A stretch of DNA of 64,000 nucleotides, from NCBI GenBank assembly GCA_030770425.1, contig JASJFT010000020.1, forward strand, positions 1-64,000, written 5' to 3'. The stretch is from Darksidea phi. Its lineage: Eukaryota; Ascomycota; Dothideomycetes; Pleosporales; Lentitheciaceae. Positions 21,566-34,477 of this stretch are shown in pieces (position 1 is the first letter of the stretch; each line of letters begins with the position of its first letter). The notes under the pieces were generated by a model. That model saw only the letters and a list, made by a program, of their open reading frames with translations. It had not been told where the DNA came from and made no database searches. Both the position numbers and the translations under genes were made by a program.

Positions 21566-23832
21566 ACGGCCGTTGTGGGCGTGAAGGATCGCGTCTCCGC
21601 GCGAAGGATCACGTATCCGCTGCTGCAGCACTTGCCGCTCAGCGCCTGGATCCCGCCCGCCGGAGTTGCACAGCTGGCGGACAAGAAGCTTGTCGCGCAT
21701 CTGCCCAAGTGCCGAGCGCAGGCCGTCGACGCTGGCCGTCGCGGAGAGCACTCGTCGTCGGCAGGCAGCCCGTGCTCGCAGCTCGCAGCTCGCAGCCCGC
21801 GGCTCACGTGCCGGCTGCCGAAGGATTCGCACGCCGCGCGCTGATTGGGCAGCGTCGTTGGGCTGTTGAGGGCGTGTCTCACTCCATGCTGCCCGTCCGA
21901 TATTGCTCCTGCATCGTCGCATCGCAGGCCAATTTGCACCCTCGTCGAGCGCTGCCCGCGCTGTGGTTTGAGTTCTCACAAGGTCAGCCGCCTACGGCTT
22001 CGAGAAAAGACGGGCCTGCACGCACACTGCACGCTGCACGTTGAACCCCGAGACCCGGCCGCTCAGGGCGGCTTTGGGACCCCCATGCCGCGCCAGTCGC
22101 TTCGACGATCGCCGTCCCGACAAGCTTGCTAGCGCCCCTTCGCCAACGACAGGCGACGTGCGAGCGAGCAGCGCAAGAACGCGTCTGAGCGCTGGCGACT
22201 CGAGTCGCGGACACGCGCCCGCCGTTGTGACGGAGGCTGCGTCTGAGCCTGACGCTGCCACAGACGCCGCGGAGCATGCACTCGGCCAGGGCCCCCGTCT
22301 GGACGCTGGAGGGCAGCATTCCCGACGTGCGGCCGTCCCAGACCGACATGTCGGTTGCGGGAAAACGAGTCCGTCGCTCGTCGCTCATCACGCCGTCGCC
22401 TCGCTCGTCGGAAATCCGATAGACTGGCTGCAGCCTCGGCCTAGCCGCAAAGCGTAAGCAACTCGCCGGCAGGCGTTATCCTCGCTCGTGACAAGATGAG
22501 ATGATGCGCCGGCAACGTGCGCACGAAGCGATGGCACCGCGTCACGTGCGCGCGTGGCCCTGCACCACCTGCACACTCGCACCCTCCACACCTCGATGCT
22601 GCAACACGACGCTCGAGCCTGGCAAACCGGTCAACACTCCTCTGACGTGCGCCATGCACCACCATCCCCTTCCGCTCTCCCTCTACATCGAGCTGAGGCC
22701 CCGGCAAGCCTGCAGTCGTGGCCTCCGCACACCACGACGCCGTCGGCCATCCGCTGCAGCATCGTCGCGCCCGGAGGGCTGAAGGCGCGACTAGGCGTCG
22801 TCGCGCGGGAGCGATTGACATGCCCTCTAAGCTTCGCTATCACGCAGGCTAAGACATTCAGGCCCCCCGGCGCCACCAGCCCTGTCCTTGTGGGCGACGG
22901 CGGTCGGTGTGGAGATTTGCTGCCCTTGGCGGCCACGGCGGCCGCTGCGTGGGACAAGGGCCATTAATAGCCGCATCGTGCTTGCGGAGAGACTGCACCC
23001 CGTTGCTTACGGGCGCAGAGCCCATCTCTGCGCTGTCTGGCATTAGTGAGCGGACGAATAGGCTCGTCGAGCAAGGGTTTCAGCGCCGCTGTATCTGGAC
23101 ATCTCGTCTCAACGGCGACGGACTGTGAGGCCACCGCTATCGCCGTCGACCTGATGCTCGCCGTCCAAAGTCCGCGCCGACGTTGCTGCATCTCACGCAC
23201 AGAGCTACCGCACCCGCTCGTTGCGCCCGCCAATGACCATGACGGATCGTCGGCCATGATCCCAGACTCCCTATGCAGGGGCAGCAGTCGCAGCAGGTGA
23301 CGGCCAAGCGGTCCCCGAAGCTGCGTCGCGAACGTCGATTCGGCGCCGCTGCCACCACTGCCCTCTCTGATGTGTGCTTTTTGATCGCTGCACCTCGATG
23401 CGGTCATTGTTGCTGTCGCTTTGGGACAAGCCGCGATCCTTCGGCGGTAAGCTTGCCGCAGGGAGTGCGGTGCAGGAAGGCTGAGCGAGCGTGCCGGCCA
23501 CTCACGCCTTCCGCTATTTTCGGCCGCGACGGCGCGCCAGTCCCCTCGTCCTTCTTCAACTCCCAAGCCACTCCCACCTTAGCAACAACCAGCCGTGTGC
23601 CTTGAGCGATGGTTTGATGCGGGAACGGTCCGTAGCCTGGCGGAGGCTCCGCCCACTCACAACACCCGGCCTTGCAGGGGACATCCACCCCAAATTTGGT
23701 GCGCGGATGCCTCCTTGTCCTCTGCGGCTGCTGGAACCGTTCGGTTGCACGCGCCTTCAGCCATGCCCGTGGGCTCAAGCTTTTCAAGGTCATCCTCGAT
23801 CGTCTAGCCATGGCCCATTGAGCCTGCCCTGC

Positions 23833-23881
23833 CCATGCTCTCCATGCTCCCATGCTCCCATGCTCCTAGGCTCCTAGGCTC
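23833..23881. repeat. Short tandem repeat (catgctcc / ctcctagg units)
   Basis: Four near-copies of catgctcc followed by two copies of ctcctagg(ct). Non-coding; about 525 bases upstream of the transcription factor start. Confidence 0.8.
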
Positions 23882-24406
23882 ACACATCCTGGCCATGGCT
23901 TCGAGGCTAGGGCGACGGGACCTGCAGCTCTACATTTCCCCCCTCTCTGCTCCCCTCAGAGCGTGCTTCCGTGCCTCTCCTCGCGCACCCCACCCCAAAG
24001 CTTGGCCAAACACAGCCCGGAAAGTATTTACAGTTCCCTACACAAACCGCACCCAGCATCACGCAGGCGCAGCACTTCCTCTGCAGCATCTACCGTCAGA
24101 ACCCGATTTGGAACGGCCGTGGTCCCACTTCTGATGAGCAGACACACCAAAGGCCCTGGTCCCCATCGTCTTTAATCTTCCGCTTCGTCCTCCGAGTCCG
24201 CCTGTCTCCCATGTCTAATCCGCCACGCGCGTGCAAAACATGATCACTAGCCCATAGCCATCTGTTGTGCTCCCGGATCTGGACCCATCGCCGCTACCAC
24301 CCCTCGAGCCCTACTGCGTCCGAGTCCCCCCGCTTGAGGCTCTGATCCTTCCCGCCCCCTCCTCCCCTTACATAGATATATACTCCTCTCGTCCACGCAG
24401 TCAGCC

Positions 24407-27400
24407 ATGTCGAATCCCACTGAAACAAGCGACCGCCAATTGGCCTCACCTGTCCCGCAACCTGAAGCCATCGGACTCTCCTCCACAGCACTCCGTCGCC
24501 GCCGCAGAACCTCGCAATCTTCGGATGAACGCATCGGTGGCACCAAGTCTACCTCCTCTCGTCGTCATCCGGGAACTAGGAAAGAGACGACCTTCTTGCC
24601 CCACACCGGCTCCTCGCGTGGGGATAGCTCCACCATGCAACGGTCGACCAGCCCTACGCACATGTCGCCAGAGGCAACAGCAGTGCACTACACCAGGACC
24701 GGCCGCATCAGTAAAGCAAAGAAGGGGTTGAAGGTGCACAACTGCGAGTGCGGACGGGTAAGTCATGTCTGCTGCTCTTCACCAAGAACAACACTAACAG
24801 CCGGATAGTCGTACACGCGAGCTGAGCATTTGAGGTCTGTCAGGCCGCGTATGCCGCATGTGATGTAGCTAACCCCACTTCTAGGCGACATCAGAAGAAC
24901 CACGCCGATGCACTACGTTGCGACCACCCGGGATGCGGGAAACCCTTCTTTAGATTGGACCTGCTGCAACGACACAAGGAGCGCCAGTAAGCACCCTGCA
25001 TGTCTCCAGAATAGGCAAATGCTGAACCACTGCAGCAACGATGGCGGGCCAGACTCGCCGCAACAGTCAGTATATAGTCCAGGAAGTACCGCAGAGCCAG
25101 AGCCACACGTCTCTGCAGCGGTGGCGCCGCCAGCGCCCATTGTCACCGCATTCCCACCGCATTCGCCGTTTTACCAGCCGGCCGCTCCGCCCATGCCGGA
25201 CTCGGCAGCAGACGCAAGGTATACCTCCAGCCCGTTTCGTACTCCTCGCATCCCCCCTCCGATGTTTTCTATGCCTCGTCCATCTCCTAGTTTCAATTTT
25301 CCTTCCCATCTCAAGTGAGTTCCAATTATACATCAATCATCATACTTTCCTTTCCTTCTTGACATTATCACACCTTTTTTTTTTTGGCGTTGTGCAGCTG
25401 CTTACAAGTGAGTCAGCCAATCGAAGCAAAGGCCATCCTTCTCAACCCGTCAGAATCAAGCCATTCCCCTGCCAATGGACGGTTTGCAGACCAACATCGC
25501 CTGGCACGATCCTTTCAACCATTCTCCCTCAAGTGGGTATGCTTCGCCTATTCCTGGCGCCGGTGACTACGCCAATATGTTCGCCAATCCTCCGTACGGC
25601 CCGTGCTCAAATCGCACACGCACCTCTTCTAACGCGTCTTTCATCGAGCCCTGGGCATACCCATCACGCTCCCCTACCTCTGCAACCTCAACAATGCCAT
25701 GCACGTGGACGTCCACTGACAAGAGCCCGGCTCTGTCCAGCCTGGCGTACATGGAAGCTTCCTATCCCATGACGAGTATGCCCATGACCGCTGGAGTCGA
25801 TCCGATGACGGGGTTCGGGCACTTCGGTCCAAAGACTATAGCTCTGAGGGATGAAGAGGAACAGCAGATGCTGTTCCCCATCTCAGAGCAATCCTTCGGT
25901 ATGGGCCAGATCGCACACACGTACCCGTTTGAACAATATCTTGACAATTATTGGAGACACTTCCATCCCGCCTTTCCCGTCGTTCACCGCGCTACCTTTG
26001 AGAGCATGAGCCCGGCGCCGATGCTCCACGCCGCCATGATCGCCATCGGCGGACAATACTCGACCGACGCGGCCGTGAAGCGCAAGTCGCGCATCATGCA
26101 CACCCGATGCATCAAACTACTCGAAAAGGTAGGACCCCAAGAGGCAATTGAGAGTAGAAGCTAAACCACGACAGAGAGAACACGACGTTATGATGCCTGA
26201 ACCCGACCGCCTCTGCGATTGGCAGGCCCTGTTCCTCATCGAAGTTTTCTCGCAATACCGAGCCCGACGCTCGTCCATGGGTCTGTCGGCCCGATTCGAG
26301 TCCATGTATCACAAGGTAATTCTCCCCAAGATGTTTCGAGAACCTCTACTGACAACATCTAGTTCTGCGAAAACTTCCGAATCATAACCTCAAACATTCT
26401 CAACCACATCGCCGCTCTTGCGCAGCCAGAGAACGCCACATACGATCGCTGGGGCGAATGGGTAGAGCTGTGCACTCGACAACGCCTTCTTCTCTGCTGC
26501 TACATCCTGGAATACCAACAAGCAACACTACTTGCACGACAGCCTCAGCCATCGCTTATTCAATTCCCTGGCTACGACCTTCCCTTCCCCACTCACTCCT
26601 CGCTTTGGGACGCCACCAGCCCTACGGACTGGGCCCTAGCTGCTCAACAATACGCCCATCTACCTGACTACGTCTTCCAAGTTGTTCCGGATATGGTTTC
26701 ATCCGTCTTCGACTCCTTCCAGTCAACCCTACTCATCGCGGCCCACTACCACCACTTCAACAACCCTGCTCCATACCTTCAACCACCCCCCTTCGGAGCA
26801 GTTGATCACCTCCTCGACAGTTCGCCCATCACCAAGCACCAACTCCTCACCGCGAAACTTCTACAGGTCGCTCCCATCCGCGCCCTGCTAGCGGTGTCCG
26901 GCGAGTCGTGGATCCTTTCGGAAAAGGTAACTTCTTCTCACGCCTTCACGGGCTACAGGACTACACTCCGCTCGTGGGTCAACGGAATCTGGTCTAGCGC
27001 CACTGAGTCGCACAATCAGCAGGCGAGGGATGCCCTCCTGCTCGCTATCGAGATTCTACAGCACGCTATGGCGGTGCCATCGCACACGCTTCGTCTCGAG
27101 CTCGGCGCTGACATGGGTCTATACTACGCCGCGCTTGTCATTTGGTCCGTCACCGTTGCAGCAAACACCCGCATCAACATTCACCAACCCCAAGCTCACC
27201 AGCACCGCTACCGATCCCACTCTCCCCTCCCTTCAGCTCACGCCTTCCCCTCCACCCCAACCCATCTTACGACCAACCCTCCTACTCCCTCACCGATCCA
27301 CACATATCCGCCAACCGCCAACCTCATCCCCAACCAAAGCGCTTCTCCGGCTCCTTACTCGCCTACCTTCAGCAGCATGCATTACTCTGACATTACAACG

Positions 27401-27703
27401 TTGTCAGGCAAGTTCCTCAGCGCTGCGCTTCTTGATTTGGAGATCCTCGGCATCGTTCACCAGTGGCCGAGAGATGTTGCGCAGTGGCAGCAGGGCTGCG
27501 GAGCTCTAATGCGCTGGGTCAAGATGCGCTTGAGGAGTGGTGCTGTTGAAGGACGCGACAGTGTCGTAGCGTCTGGCCTTGGGGTCGGACCTACAAGTGC
27601 TGGCACGGGCAGAGGTAACGATGGCTCTGGTGAGCTACTTGACGGAGTCATTAGCGTCCTGGAGAAGATCATAGGGAAAGGCTGGGAGGGTTGGGGCATT
27701 TGA
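24407..27703 (+). CDS. C2H2 zinc finger plus fungal-specific domain transcription factor, 983 aa
   Basis: Seven exons: 24407..24757, 24809..24834, 24885..24986, 25036..25314, 25417..26128, 26175..26315, 26363..27703. All joins are in frame, with GT-AG introns of 46-102 nt. The N-terminus is Ser/Arg rich. Two adjacent C2H2 fingers (residues ~110-160) read C-x-C-GRSYTRAEHLRRHQKNH and C-x4-CGKPFFRLDLLQRHKER. Finger one is split by two introns, with a 26-nt exon between them. A Pro-rich linker follows. Then comes the fungal-specific transcription factor middle homology region, starting FEQYLDNYWRHFHPAFPVVH and continuing through YRARRSSMGLSARF. This architecture is typical of Pezizomycotina DNA-binding regulators; targets cannot be inferred. 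The nearest neighbours are far away, so no cluster link is visible. Confidence 0.9.
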
Positions 27704-29537
27704 GCGCCTTCGATCTCCCGGGCTTGAACACGTCGCGCTTGTTGGTACCCCCGTCATCTACGTTCTCTCTTACCCTTTAGCCTCTTCCCTTTCACGGACG
27801 CATCTTGGCGCCGTCTTCCGTTTATTCTCTCTTCGTCGTTTCATATTGTTGCTCCCTGCCCTTTCGCTTTCCTTTTTCTCCATGTATTGATTGCTTTCTC
27901 GCATTCCCTTACCGCTACTGTTGGATAGTGCATCGGCAGGCATAGCGCAGGTTTGGCATCTTTGGCATCACGACATGGTATGAATGGTTGAATACTTCAC
28001 GACGGAACAATGACGTGAATGGAAATGGAATACCCCCCTTTGTACTTCTACCCTTGCTCTCTCTCTTCCCCTTTTCGTTTTTCTCGTTGGTCTAATTTCC
28101 GAGTCGGTCCCAGCACCCTGCGGGACCGGCATCTTTTTACATGTTGGACGGTGCCTTGTATAAGTAGATTTCTGCTCCTATCTCACTCTGCCTGTTCTTT
28201 TACGCTTGCGCCGCATTTGCATCGTCTTTGAGGTTTGTGATGCATTTCAGCGAGCATAGATGCAAGTCCAACCAATCATACTCAAGTATGCTATTCAGAT
28301 ATAGACGCCGGAGCTTAGAGCTTCCCTTCTCGAGGAGAATATACTCCATCCAAGTACCGCACCTTTAGAAGTGTTTATATTCGTTTACTGTGATGAGCGT
28401 GTGGTTGGTGTTGTGGTTTTGCCTGCACTTGTGCGGTTTGCAATTTCGGATTGGATCGGGGGTTGAAGGGGAGATATAGGTCTGGATTAGTTATCCGTGA
28501 GCTTATCAGAAGCCGTAAACATTTTCACTTCTCCACTAAGCGGGCTGCTACAAGCCTGCACCATACAACATGCCACTACACACCCTTATAAAGCGCCATA
28601 TCCAACACTCTTCACGTCACACCATCGGTCCTCTTGTGGATAAAATGCAAGAGTGGGAAGGCATGTTCAACAAAAAGCAGATAGCGAGTACATGGCCCTA
28701 CCATGAACTTGCATCTCTCATGTAGCAAGTAGAAGCTAGGTCTAAGTCCATTGAATTTACAGTGTGTCCTTTGATATATCCGAATACGTGCTCTGTAGTC
28801 AACTTGGCGGAAGTGTTGAAAGAGTGCTGTGATAGTACTACAACTTTCTTTTTTTCCCAGTTTTTTACAGTTTTTTTTTTTTTTTTTTTAGTACAAAAGC
28901 TGCATTGCGCACCTAGGCTCTTGCAGTAATGATATCGGAAGACTACTACTCTTGTCATATTCCTATACACGCTATATTTGAAAGTTGACGTCGAAAGGCC
29001 ATCACTGATTTCAACTCGTCCGTTATGTGCACGTCGGGTGAGGCAGCGGGGCTAGTACAATGTGTTTTCTAATATGGAGGGGATTCTGGCGTGGGGTATG
29101 GGTGAGAGAGGGGGGAGGGTGAGAGAGGATGGGTGTGTTGGTGTTGGGGGGGTGGGATTTTGTATATATGTATGAGGTTGATTTGATGTATAAAAGCGAT
29201 GTTATTCTACGAATCGGAATCCGAATGGTTTAGATCAAGGGGGCTGAATGGCAGAGAATTCGGTTTTGGTACTTATAGAAAAGATCGAAGAGAGTAGGGT
29301 TTAAAATGGATGCGTGGAAAACTGGGACTGGAGTGCACAAAGGCGGATGGATGGAGATTACTAACGTGTGGGAGGAGGGTTCGGTAGAGTGAACGCCACA
29401 GAAAGAAGGACCCAACCCCCGTACTCCCGCTATAAGAGCAACTTGTCGTGATTGAAGTGCATGAGAGGCGGGAATCCACTCCAGAAGGGACAATCCCGAT
29501 TAACACGCCGTTAGTTCGAAGCGTGAGATCGACGCCT
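27704..29537. other. Gene-poor intergenic region with a long T tract
   Basis: About 1.8 kb between convergent genes. It includes the pyrimidine-rich 3' region of the transcription factor (27720-27900), a run of 19 T at 28871-28889, and a G-rich stretch at 29100-29160. No gene recognised on either strand. Confidence 0.5.
28871..28889. repeat. Poly-T tract (19 T)
   Basis: An uninterrupted homopolymer run of T, preceded 10 bases upstream by another T run. Could be the poly(A) end of a minus-strand retrotransposed copy, but no element is visible beside it. Confidence 0.85.
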
Positions 29538-30448
29538 TTACTCTTCAACGCCGACTCCACGCCTAGCTCCACGTGCTGCCGTATCCATCTTCTTTTCCTT
29601 GCCAAGCTTAGCAGCGGCGAGCTTCTCGCTTCTCAGTCTCTGACTATATCACAGTCAGCACTCATAGTATCCCATACACCACACCAACAAACAACAAATA
29701 TGAAGGGTAGCACTCACACTTCCTCATGTCCCCACCTTGGTAACCCCGTCCTCGCCAAATTAGCACAATGCACCCCACCCATCAAATCAAAAATATCCTG
29801 TCTCGCCTTAGGCGCCATCCTCGCATTGCCCTCCGCCCTCCCACTTTCCCCAAGCTCACTCCTCGGCGGCGACACCGAAGACGGCGTGCTAGCTCCACTC
29901 CTCGCCCTTGCATCACTCAGCGCCCCCGAGGCTGAATCAAGAGAATTAGCTGAACTTCCACTCCGCGACTCGGCCTCGCGCCGTAGACGGGCGAGACGCA
30001 GTTTAGGATTTTCGTGCCGAGCAGGCTGTGTGTTGCATACCTGGCCGCCCACGTCAGGCGTGGGGTGGGCATGCTCAGACTCGAAGACTTGTTTGGATCT
30101 GTTGCCTGTGTTGGGCCATTTTGGTACACACTCTGTTGCTCCTGATTTGTTCATCTGGCTTGCGCTGCGCGAGAGGCTGGGGCTTTCCGGTACGGGATTG
30201 GAAGAGCTGTTCTTTTCCTGGCTGATAACTTTCCAGGGTTCGTCTGGCAGGATGGGGCTTGAGACGGTTGCTTGCCCTTTGATTTTGCGTGTTCCGTATG
30301 AGAGGGTGGTAAACCGGCGGCGTCGTTGATAGTAGCTTGCGAACGTGGTAAAGGGGTGTTTTATGGCCTGAAGAAGGATTTGGTGCAAGCTCTCCAAGAC
30401 TTCGGGTATTGGTGCAAGACAGTGTATCAGAAGCACCGGAGGAAGCAT
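29538..30448 (-). CDS. Unknown protein, about 278 aa, two exons
   Basis: Exons 30448..29718 and 29643..29538, joined by a 74-nt intron (GTGAGT donor, CTGACTGTGATATAG acceptor region). The splice converts an early stop after GHEEV into a continuous ending GHEEVQRLRSEKLAAAKLGK then KEKKMDTAARGARRGVGVEE. The middle is Ser/Arg-rich and disordered. The C-terminal segment from KARQDIFDLMGGVHCANLARTG onward looks conserved and folded. The N-terminal 60 residues (a hydrophobic LLIHCLAPIPEVLESLHQILL helix, then basic YYQRRRRF) are less certain and the start may lie further in. The plus-strand frame over the same bases is an antisense shadow. Function unknown. Confidence 0.6.
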
Positions 30449-33400
30449 GCTGAGCCCTCCGAGTCTATAGATTCAATGGTCTGTAGAGGCATGCAAACAT
30501 GGGAATCTGTCCATGTTGGAACAACAGAGCGATGGCGGTAGATCACGTAGCATGTCTGTTGAGAGCTAGCGGCCTGTCCCTCGGGCCGGATATGATGTAT
30601 TTGAAGGTAAGAACAAGGCTGCTCCGCAAGACGTAGGAGCACTCTGTTACTTCGAGACATTACCGGCAGGGGACATGGCGTTTGAGATTCATCACTGTTC
30701 AATGAGCGCCATAGACAGGGGGCGTGTGTAATTCCGTGTCAGCATGAGGGTATAGAATTGGTGGTGACGTGAGTATTGATCTACTAGTGGAGCCCTAAAT
30801 CCATGGTTCGCTAGAACCGTCGACGTAGCGTTGAGGTTACCTAAACCGTCAACGCGCAAGAAAGAATCTCGACTTCCCCCTATTGCTCGCGGTAGCAAGT
30901 CGTATGTTCGAAGGTTTATTGTCAAGATCGTCAATATAGCGCTCAGTGTGGTCCGAGACCATATCGATCTGCGAGGGCGTCGCGACAGCAATACATGACA
31001 CAAGCCTCAACTCTCGGAATCCTCAAACGGTTAGAGGCTCGCGATTGCCGATGTCTGGACAACTACGGGCCGGTGAGTGGCACGACATTGATCACCAGAG
31101 ATCTTGGTAACAACATCTGGTGGTCGGTGATATCAGAGCACATGAGGCAGCCAATGTCCAAGCCCGACTAGTTCAGTGTTGACAGCCTTTCTAGCAGCTA
31201 GCGACAGTATTGACGGGGAGGCGTGGCCTTACCACACCCGAAATTCCGGTGGTTATCCTCTGCATATGCCGTTTGCTGGTAGCTACGGAGGGGCAGCCCA
31301 CTTCTAGCCCCATTCGATGTTGAGGAGGAATAAAGGGTCTAATTCATCCGTTAGCCTATCAAACGTCGCCAAAGGGGTTGATGTCATGAAGGCCAGTTGA
31401 AGGCTGTCACTGGCTATCACATGTCGTTCCTCCGCAGCAACGGCTTCCTTTTGGGTATACCTGCCCCTAAAGGACTAGCTGAACGGCTGCATTACCTGCG
31501 ATGCACAATCCCTCATCGTAGTATTGTACCACGGTGTCGGAAAACTTCGACCTTGCGAATTGCGGCTAGAACCTGCATGACAACAATTTACAGGGAGCCA
31601 TGAGAAGTAAAAACAGCTATGAACTTGTCTACCAACACCACGTCGCTTGAGGAACGAGGAACGCGCAGTAAGAAGTCATTCACCAATTTCCGGGACCAAG
31701 ACGTCCCTACTCGGCCGAGCTGACTTCCTGCACGTCTCCTGATGCTTCTCAGGGTCGGCCTACTTGCCAAACAAGGACCCGCACCATGTGCAAGCCCAAG
31801 ACCAAACCCAACAACCAATCTAACGGGACTGCCTCACTGCCGATGACGAACCTCACACAAGCACCGGCCACCATCCATCGAGGCGAAGCGGGGTTGATGT
31901 CCTTCGGCTGCTCCCCAACTCGAGCTAGAGCCGCTTTTCCCGTCCCGTGCCGCCCTAGCAGCATAGTGTTGGGTCAATGGAGTTTATCGCTTGCCCCCAT
32001 GAGCTAGTATAAAACACTAAAGGGCGTCGGGCATGCATGGCCCGTTACCGTCCCGTCCTCGCCCAGGACACGAGCTGATCAAGCACTTGAGTATCTGAAC
32101 TGACACGAAACACATCCCAAGCCGTCCCGCTGTGTCCCAGAACCAAGGTACTGGGAGGTGTGGCTTGATAGAATCCAAGAATTCTTACTCGACCTGGTCG
32201 GAGGGGCAGGGAAATGGACCGCGGAACCAACCATGGCATGCGGCTGTTGTGCCTCTTGTTTCAACCTGCATAAATTAGGCTGCAGCCATGCGATGCAGTG
32301 ATGATTTCTGATGATCAACGCCGTAGGATGCTCAGCAGACTGGCCCACCGAATACGCATTGTTAAGGGAGTTGACCCTCTAAGCGCTGGAAGTAGTGCAT
32401 CGTAAATTGCAATCACTCGAACCTGACATGTAGAGGACTGAGCATATAGAGGCGGAGAGACGAACTCGCTGCTGGCATAGGAAGCTGGATGACACGCTCT
32501 CGGAATCGTTTCCTGCCTTGCGGCCACGGTCACACGGGGACGGCTGCGTATTGGTGGCGGGGCGACTGGCGCCATTGGCGACATTATCGCAGTCGCACCC
32601 GGGAGCTTGGTTGCGCACGCGCGATCTGGGCCCAAAGACCACACTCTCGGGTTGCAGCCAGAGGCGTGGCTCGTTTTCGACCGGAGGTAATATTGTCGTC
32701 GAAAAAGGACGCGGAAACGATCTCGACAAGGCATCAACAATTATCGGGTGGATGGTCGAGGAACCTTTTCTTTTTTTGCGTCAGGGGAGCGAAGCACACG
32801 CATTCGAATCTCGCCAACAAGGACCTATCTTGCTCCGGGACCGCCGTAGTTGGCAACGCTAAACTCACGACCCGGGTATTCTGCCCTGGCTCCGCGGCTG
32901 GGGGTGGGGCAGATACGAGAGCTAGGCACGTCCCTCAGCTCCCCGCAGTCCACCCGTTCGAGGGGATCGGTGGGCCCGAAGGCGTGTAGCAAGTTGTGAC
33001 CTTTTCCCGTGCCCCAACAATGACAATGCTCGTATTTGGTAGTATCACCCTGGTTTCGCTATCTGCCAGGAACACCACGCTTGAGGCGTGTTCGACCCGG
33101 CAAATCAGAACTTGCGGCGCGCTGATGCATCATCTCTCGTGGGAAAAGCAAACATCGACCTGCGCAAAGTTTCGGCCTAGTACTGACTCAGTGCTGCAAG
33201 TGAGGTCGGCGTCGTCTCCAACCCCGGTAGATGTGAGATAGGGGAAATGGAAAAGGGCCCTGCCCCGTCGCCGTATACCATTCAGATCCATACAACCGTG
33301 TTTGATAGGCCGGGTGGCTACTGTTTAGGGTAAGGAGTGGGGACAGCCCCTTCAGTTTCCGAGTCCGTTTCCGGGTCCGTTCGTGGAATTGATTCTGAAT

Positions 33401-33716
33401 CTAACCAGTGCACAGACCTATACTCAAACTCAATTCCTGGGGCTGCATTGCATGACTGGGTGAGCGAGGGAAACCCTTTAGTGTGGTACATACCCTGCCC
33501 ACCATGCAGCAGGTGCCGTCTGTTTGGGCTCTTGCACCGTTTCTCGGGTGCGGAGTGCGAAGAAGCAGCCCGCACGGGGCTATATACAAGGAACCCAGAG
33601 TTACATATATCTCTAGTCAGCTGTCTGGCCTCTCCCGAGCATTAACGACGCTCGATCGAATCCGCTTCAGCCGGCTGCCTTGCTCTTCAGCCAGCGCATC
33701 GGTCAACAAGCTCGAA
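30449..33716. other. Gene-free stretch of about 3.3 kb
   Basis: Frames up to ~166 codons exist on both strands, but none shows family motifs, coherent splice structure or consistent coding composition. An imperfect inverted repeat (gatcaccaga ... tctggtggtc) lies near 31092-31130. Likely decayed accessory DNA. Confidence 0.45.
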
Positions 33717-33763
33717 GTGAGTGTTTGGGCGCTTCTGTATTGCCTTGTGACTGACAAGCATAG
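33717..33763 (+). other. Likely 5' UTR intron
   Basis: GTGAGTGTTT donor, gtgactgac branch-like sequence and atag acceptor, 17 bases upstream of the ATG at 33781. It supports transcription of the downstream gene on the plus strand. A coding upstream exon cannot be fully excluded. Confidence 0.5.
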
Positions 33764-33780
33764 TCATCGATTCGGATGCA

Positions 33781-34477
33781 ATGGCATCAAGTAAGGAGTT
33801 GCTCAGCGCAGCCGAGACTCAACAGGCCACGCCGACCGAGCATACACATGAGTTGTCAGAGGCGAACTTGCGGATACATACTGCCGCTTGCCAAAAGGTA
33901 AGGCCATGTTGCCCCGGAGGGAGTTGCAGTAGACTAACTGACCATGACGCAGAACGATGAATGTCTCGAGGCAGAATTGACCCAGGAGCACATGCGAGCT
34001 GTCGAGCACGAGGCATATCGACAGTTATTTGGCGATTACGATCATCTCACGGACGAAGACTTTTCGTCGCAGCCCATGGATCTGGTAGCCCGGCGGCAAG
34101 CCTCGTTTGACGCGCTGAAGCTGTACTCGGGGTCTTTCGCATCTCTGGGCACGCCCATGGACCGCTTCATCACAACGAGCCCGAGGCAAGATGTGCATCC
34201 ATGGCTGGCAAGCTCGGCGATGAAAGACGCGGGCGTCGCTCCCGGAGATTTAGAAGAGCTCGACGCGCGGGGACTGGCGTCGGAGATGGCGGGCGGCGAC
34301 GCGGAACGAGAGGAAACCCAAGATGCGGCGATGGGCAGCCCGAGAGCGTCCTCAGACACGTATTCGCTAGCTCGATGTCGCGAGACGGTGAAAGTGAGAA
34401 AGGAACAGCGCCGCAGATCTAGGAACTGGAAAGCAGTGAAGATGCGGAAACGAAAACGGGGGATGGCCAGCCAGTGA
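33781..34477 (+). CDS. Unknown acidic/basic protein, 213 aa, two exons
   Basis: Exons 33781..33897 and 33953..34477. The 55-nt intron (GTAAGG donor, gactaactgac branch, gcag acceptor) is phase 0 and gives CQKNDECLEAELTQEHMRAV across the join. The N-terminal half is helical and acidic (EHEAYRQLFGDYDHLTDEDF). The middle is Asp/Glu/Ala rich, and the tail is strongly basic (RKEQRRRSRNWKAVKMRKRK), which could act as a nuclear localisation signal. No known domain recognised. It is followed by about 830 bases of intergenic DNA before neutral trehalase. Confidence 0.62.

Larger units (their letters stand above)
16608..24406. other. Near 8-kb stretch with no recognisable gene
   Basis: Nothing in this span shows a protein family, spliced gene structure or RNA gene that I can support. 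From about 20 kb to 24 kb it is markedly GC and CpG rich, and long overlapping open frames appear on both strands simply because stop codons are rare. None has convincing composition or start/splice context. Several short tandem repeats are listed separately. The last part must contain the promoter and leader of the transcription factor starting at 24407. Possible contents are long non-coding RNA, a long 5' regulatory region, or decayed accessory DNA; the sequence alone does not decide. Confidence 0.5.

Noticed and set aside
21358..23853. Many long frames on both strands (up to about 200 codons)
   Set aside because: GC-rich DNA has few stops. The frames overlap each other on both strands, contain simple repeats and have no recognisable motif, so none was called.
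29448..30329. 293-codon plus-strand frame
   Set aside because: It is antisense to the minus-strand gene 30448-29538, whose spliced frame gives a more protein-like, conserved-looking tail. The plus frame has no domain and begins in intergenic sequence.
24407..30448. Secondary-metabolite cluster around the transcription factor
   Set aside because: No backbone synthase, P450, transporter or tailoring enzyme lies within the neighbouring 6 kb on either side.
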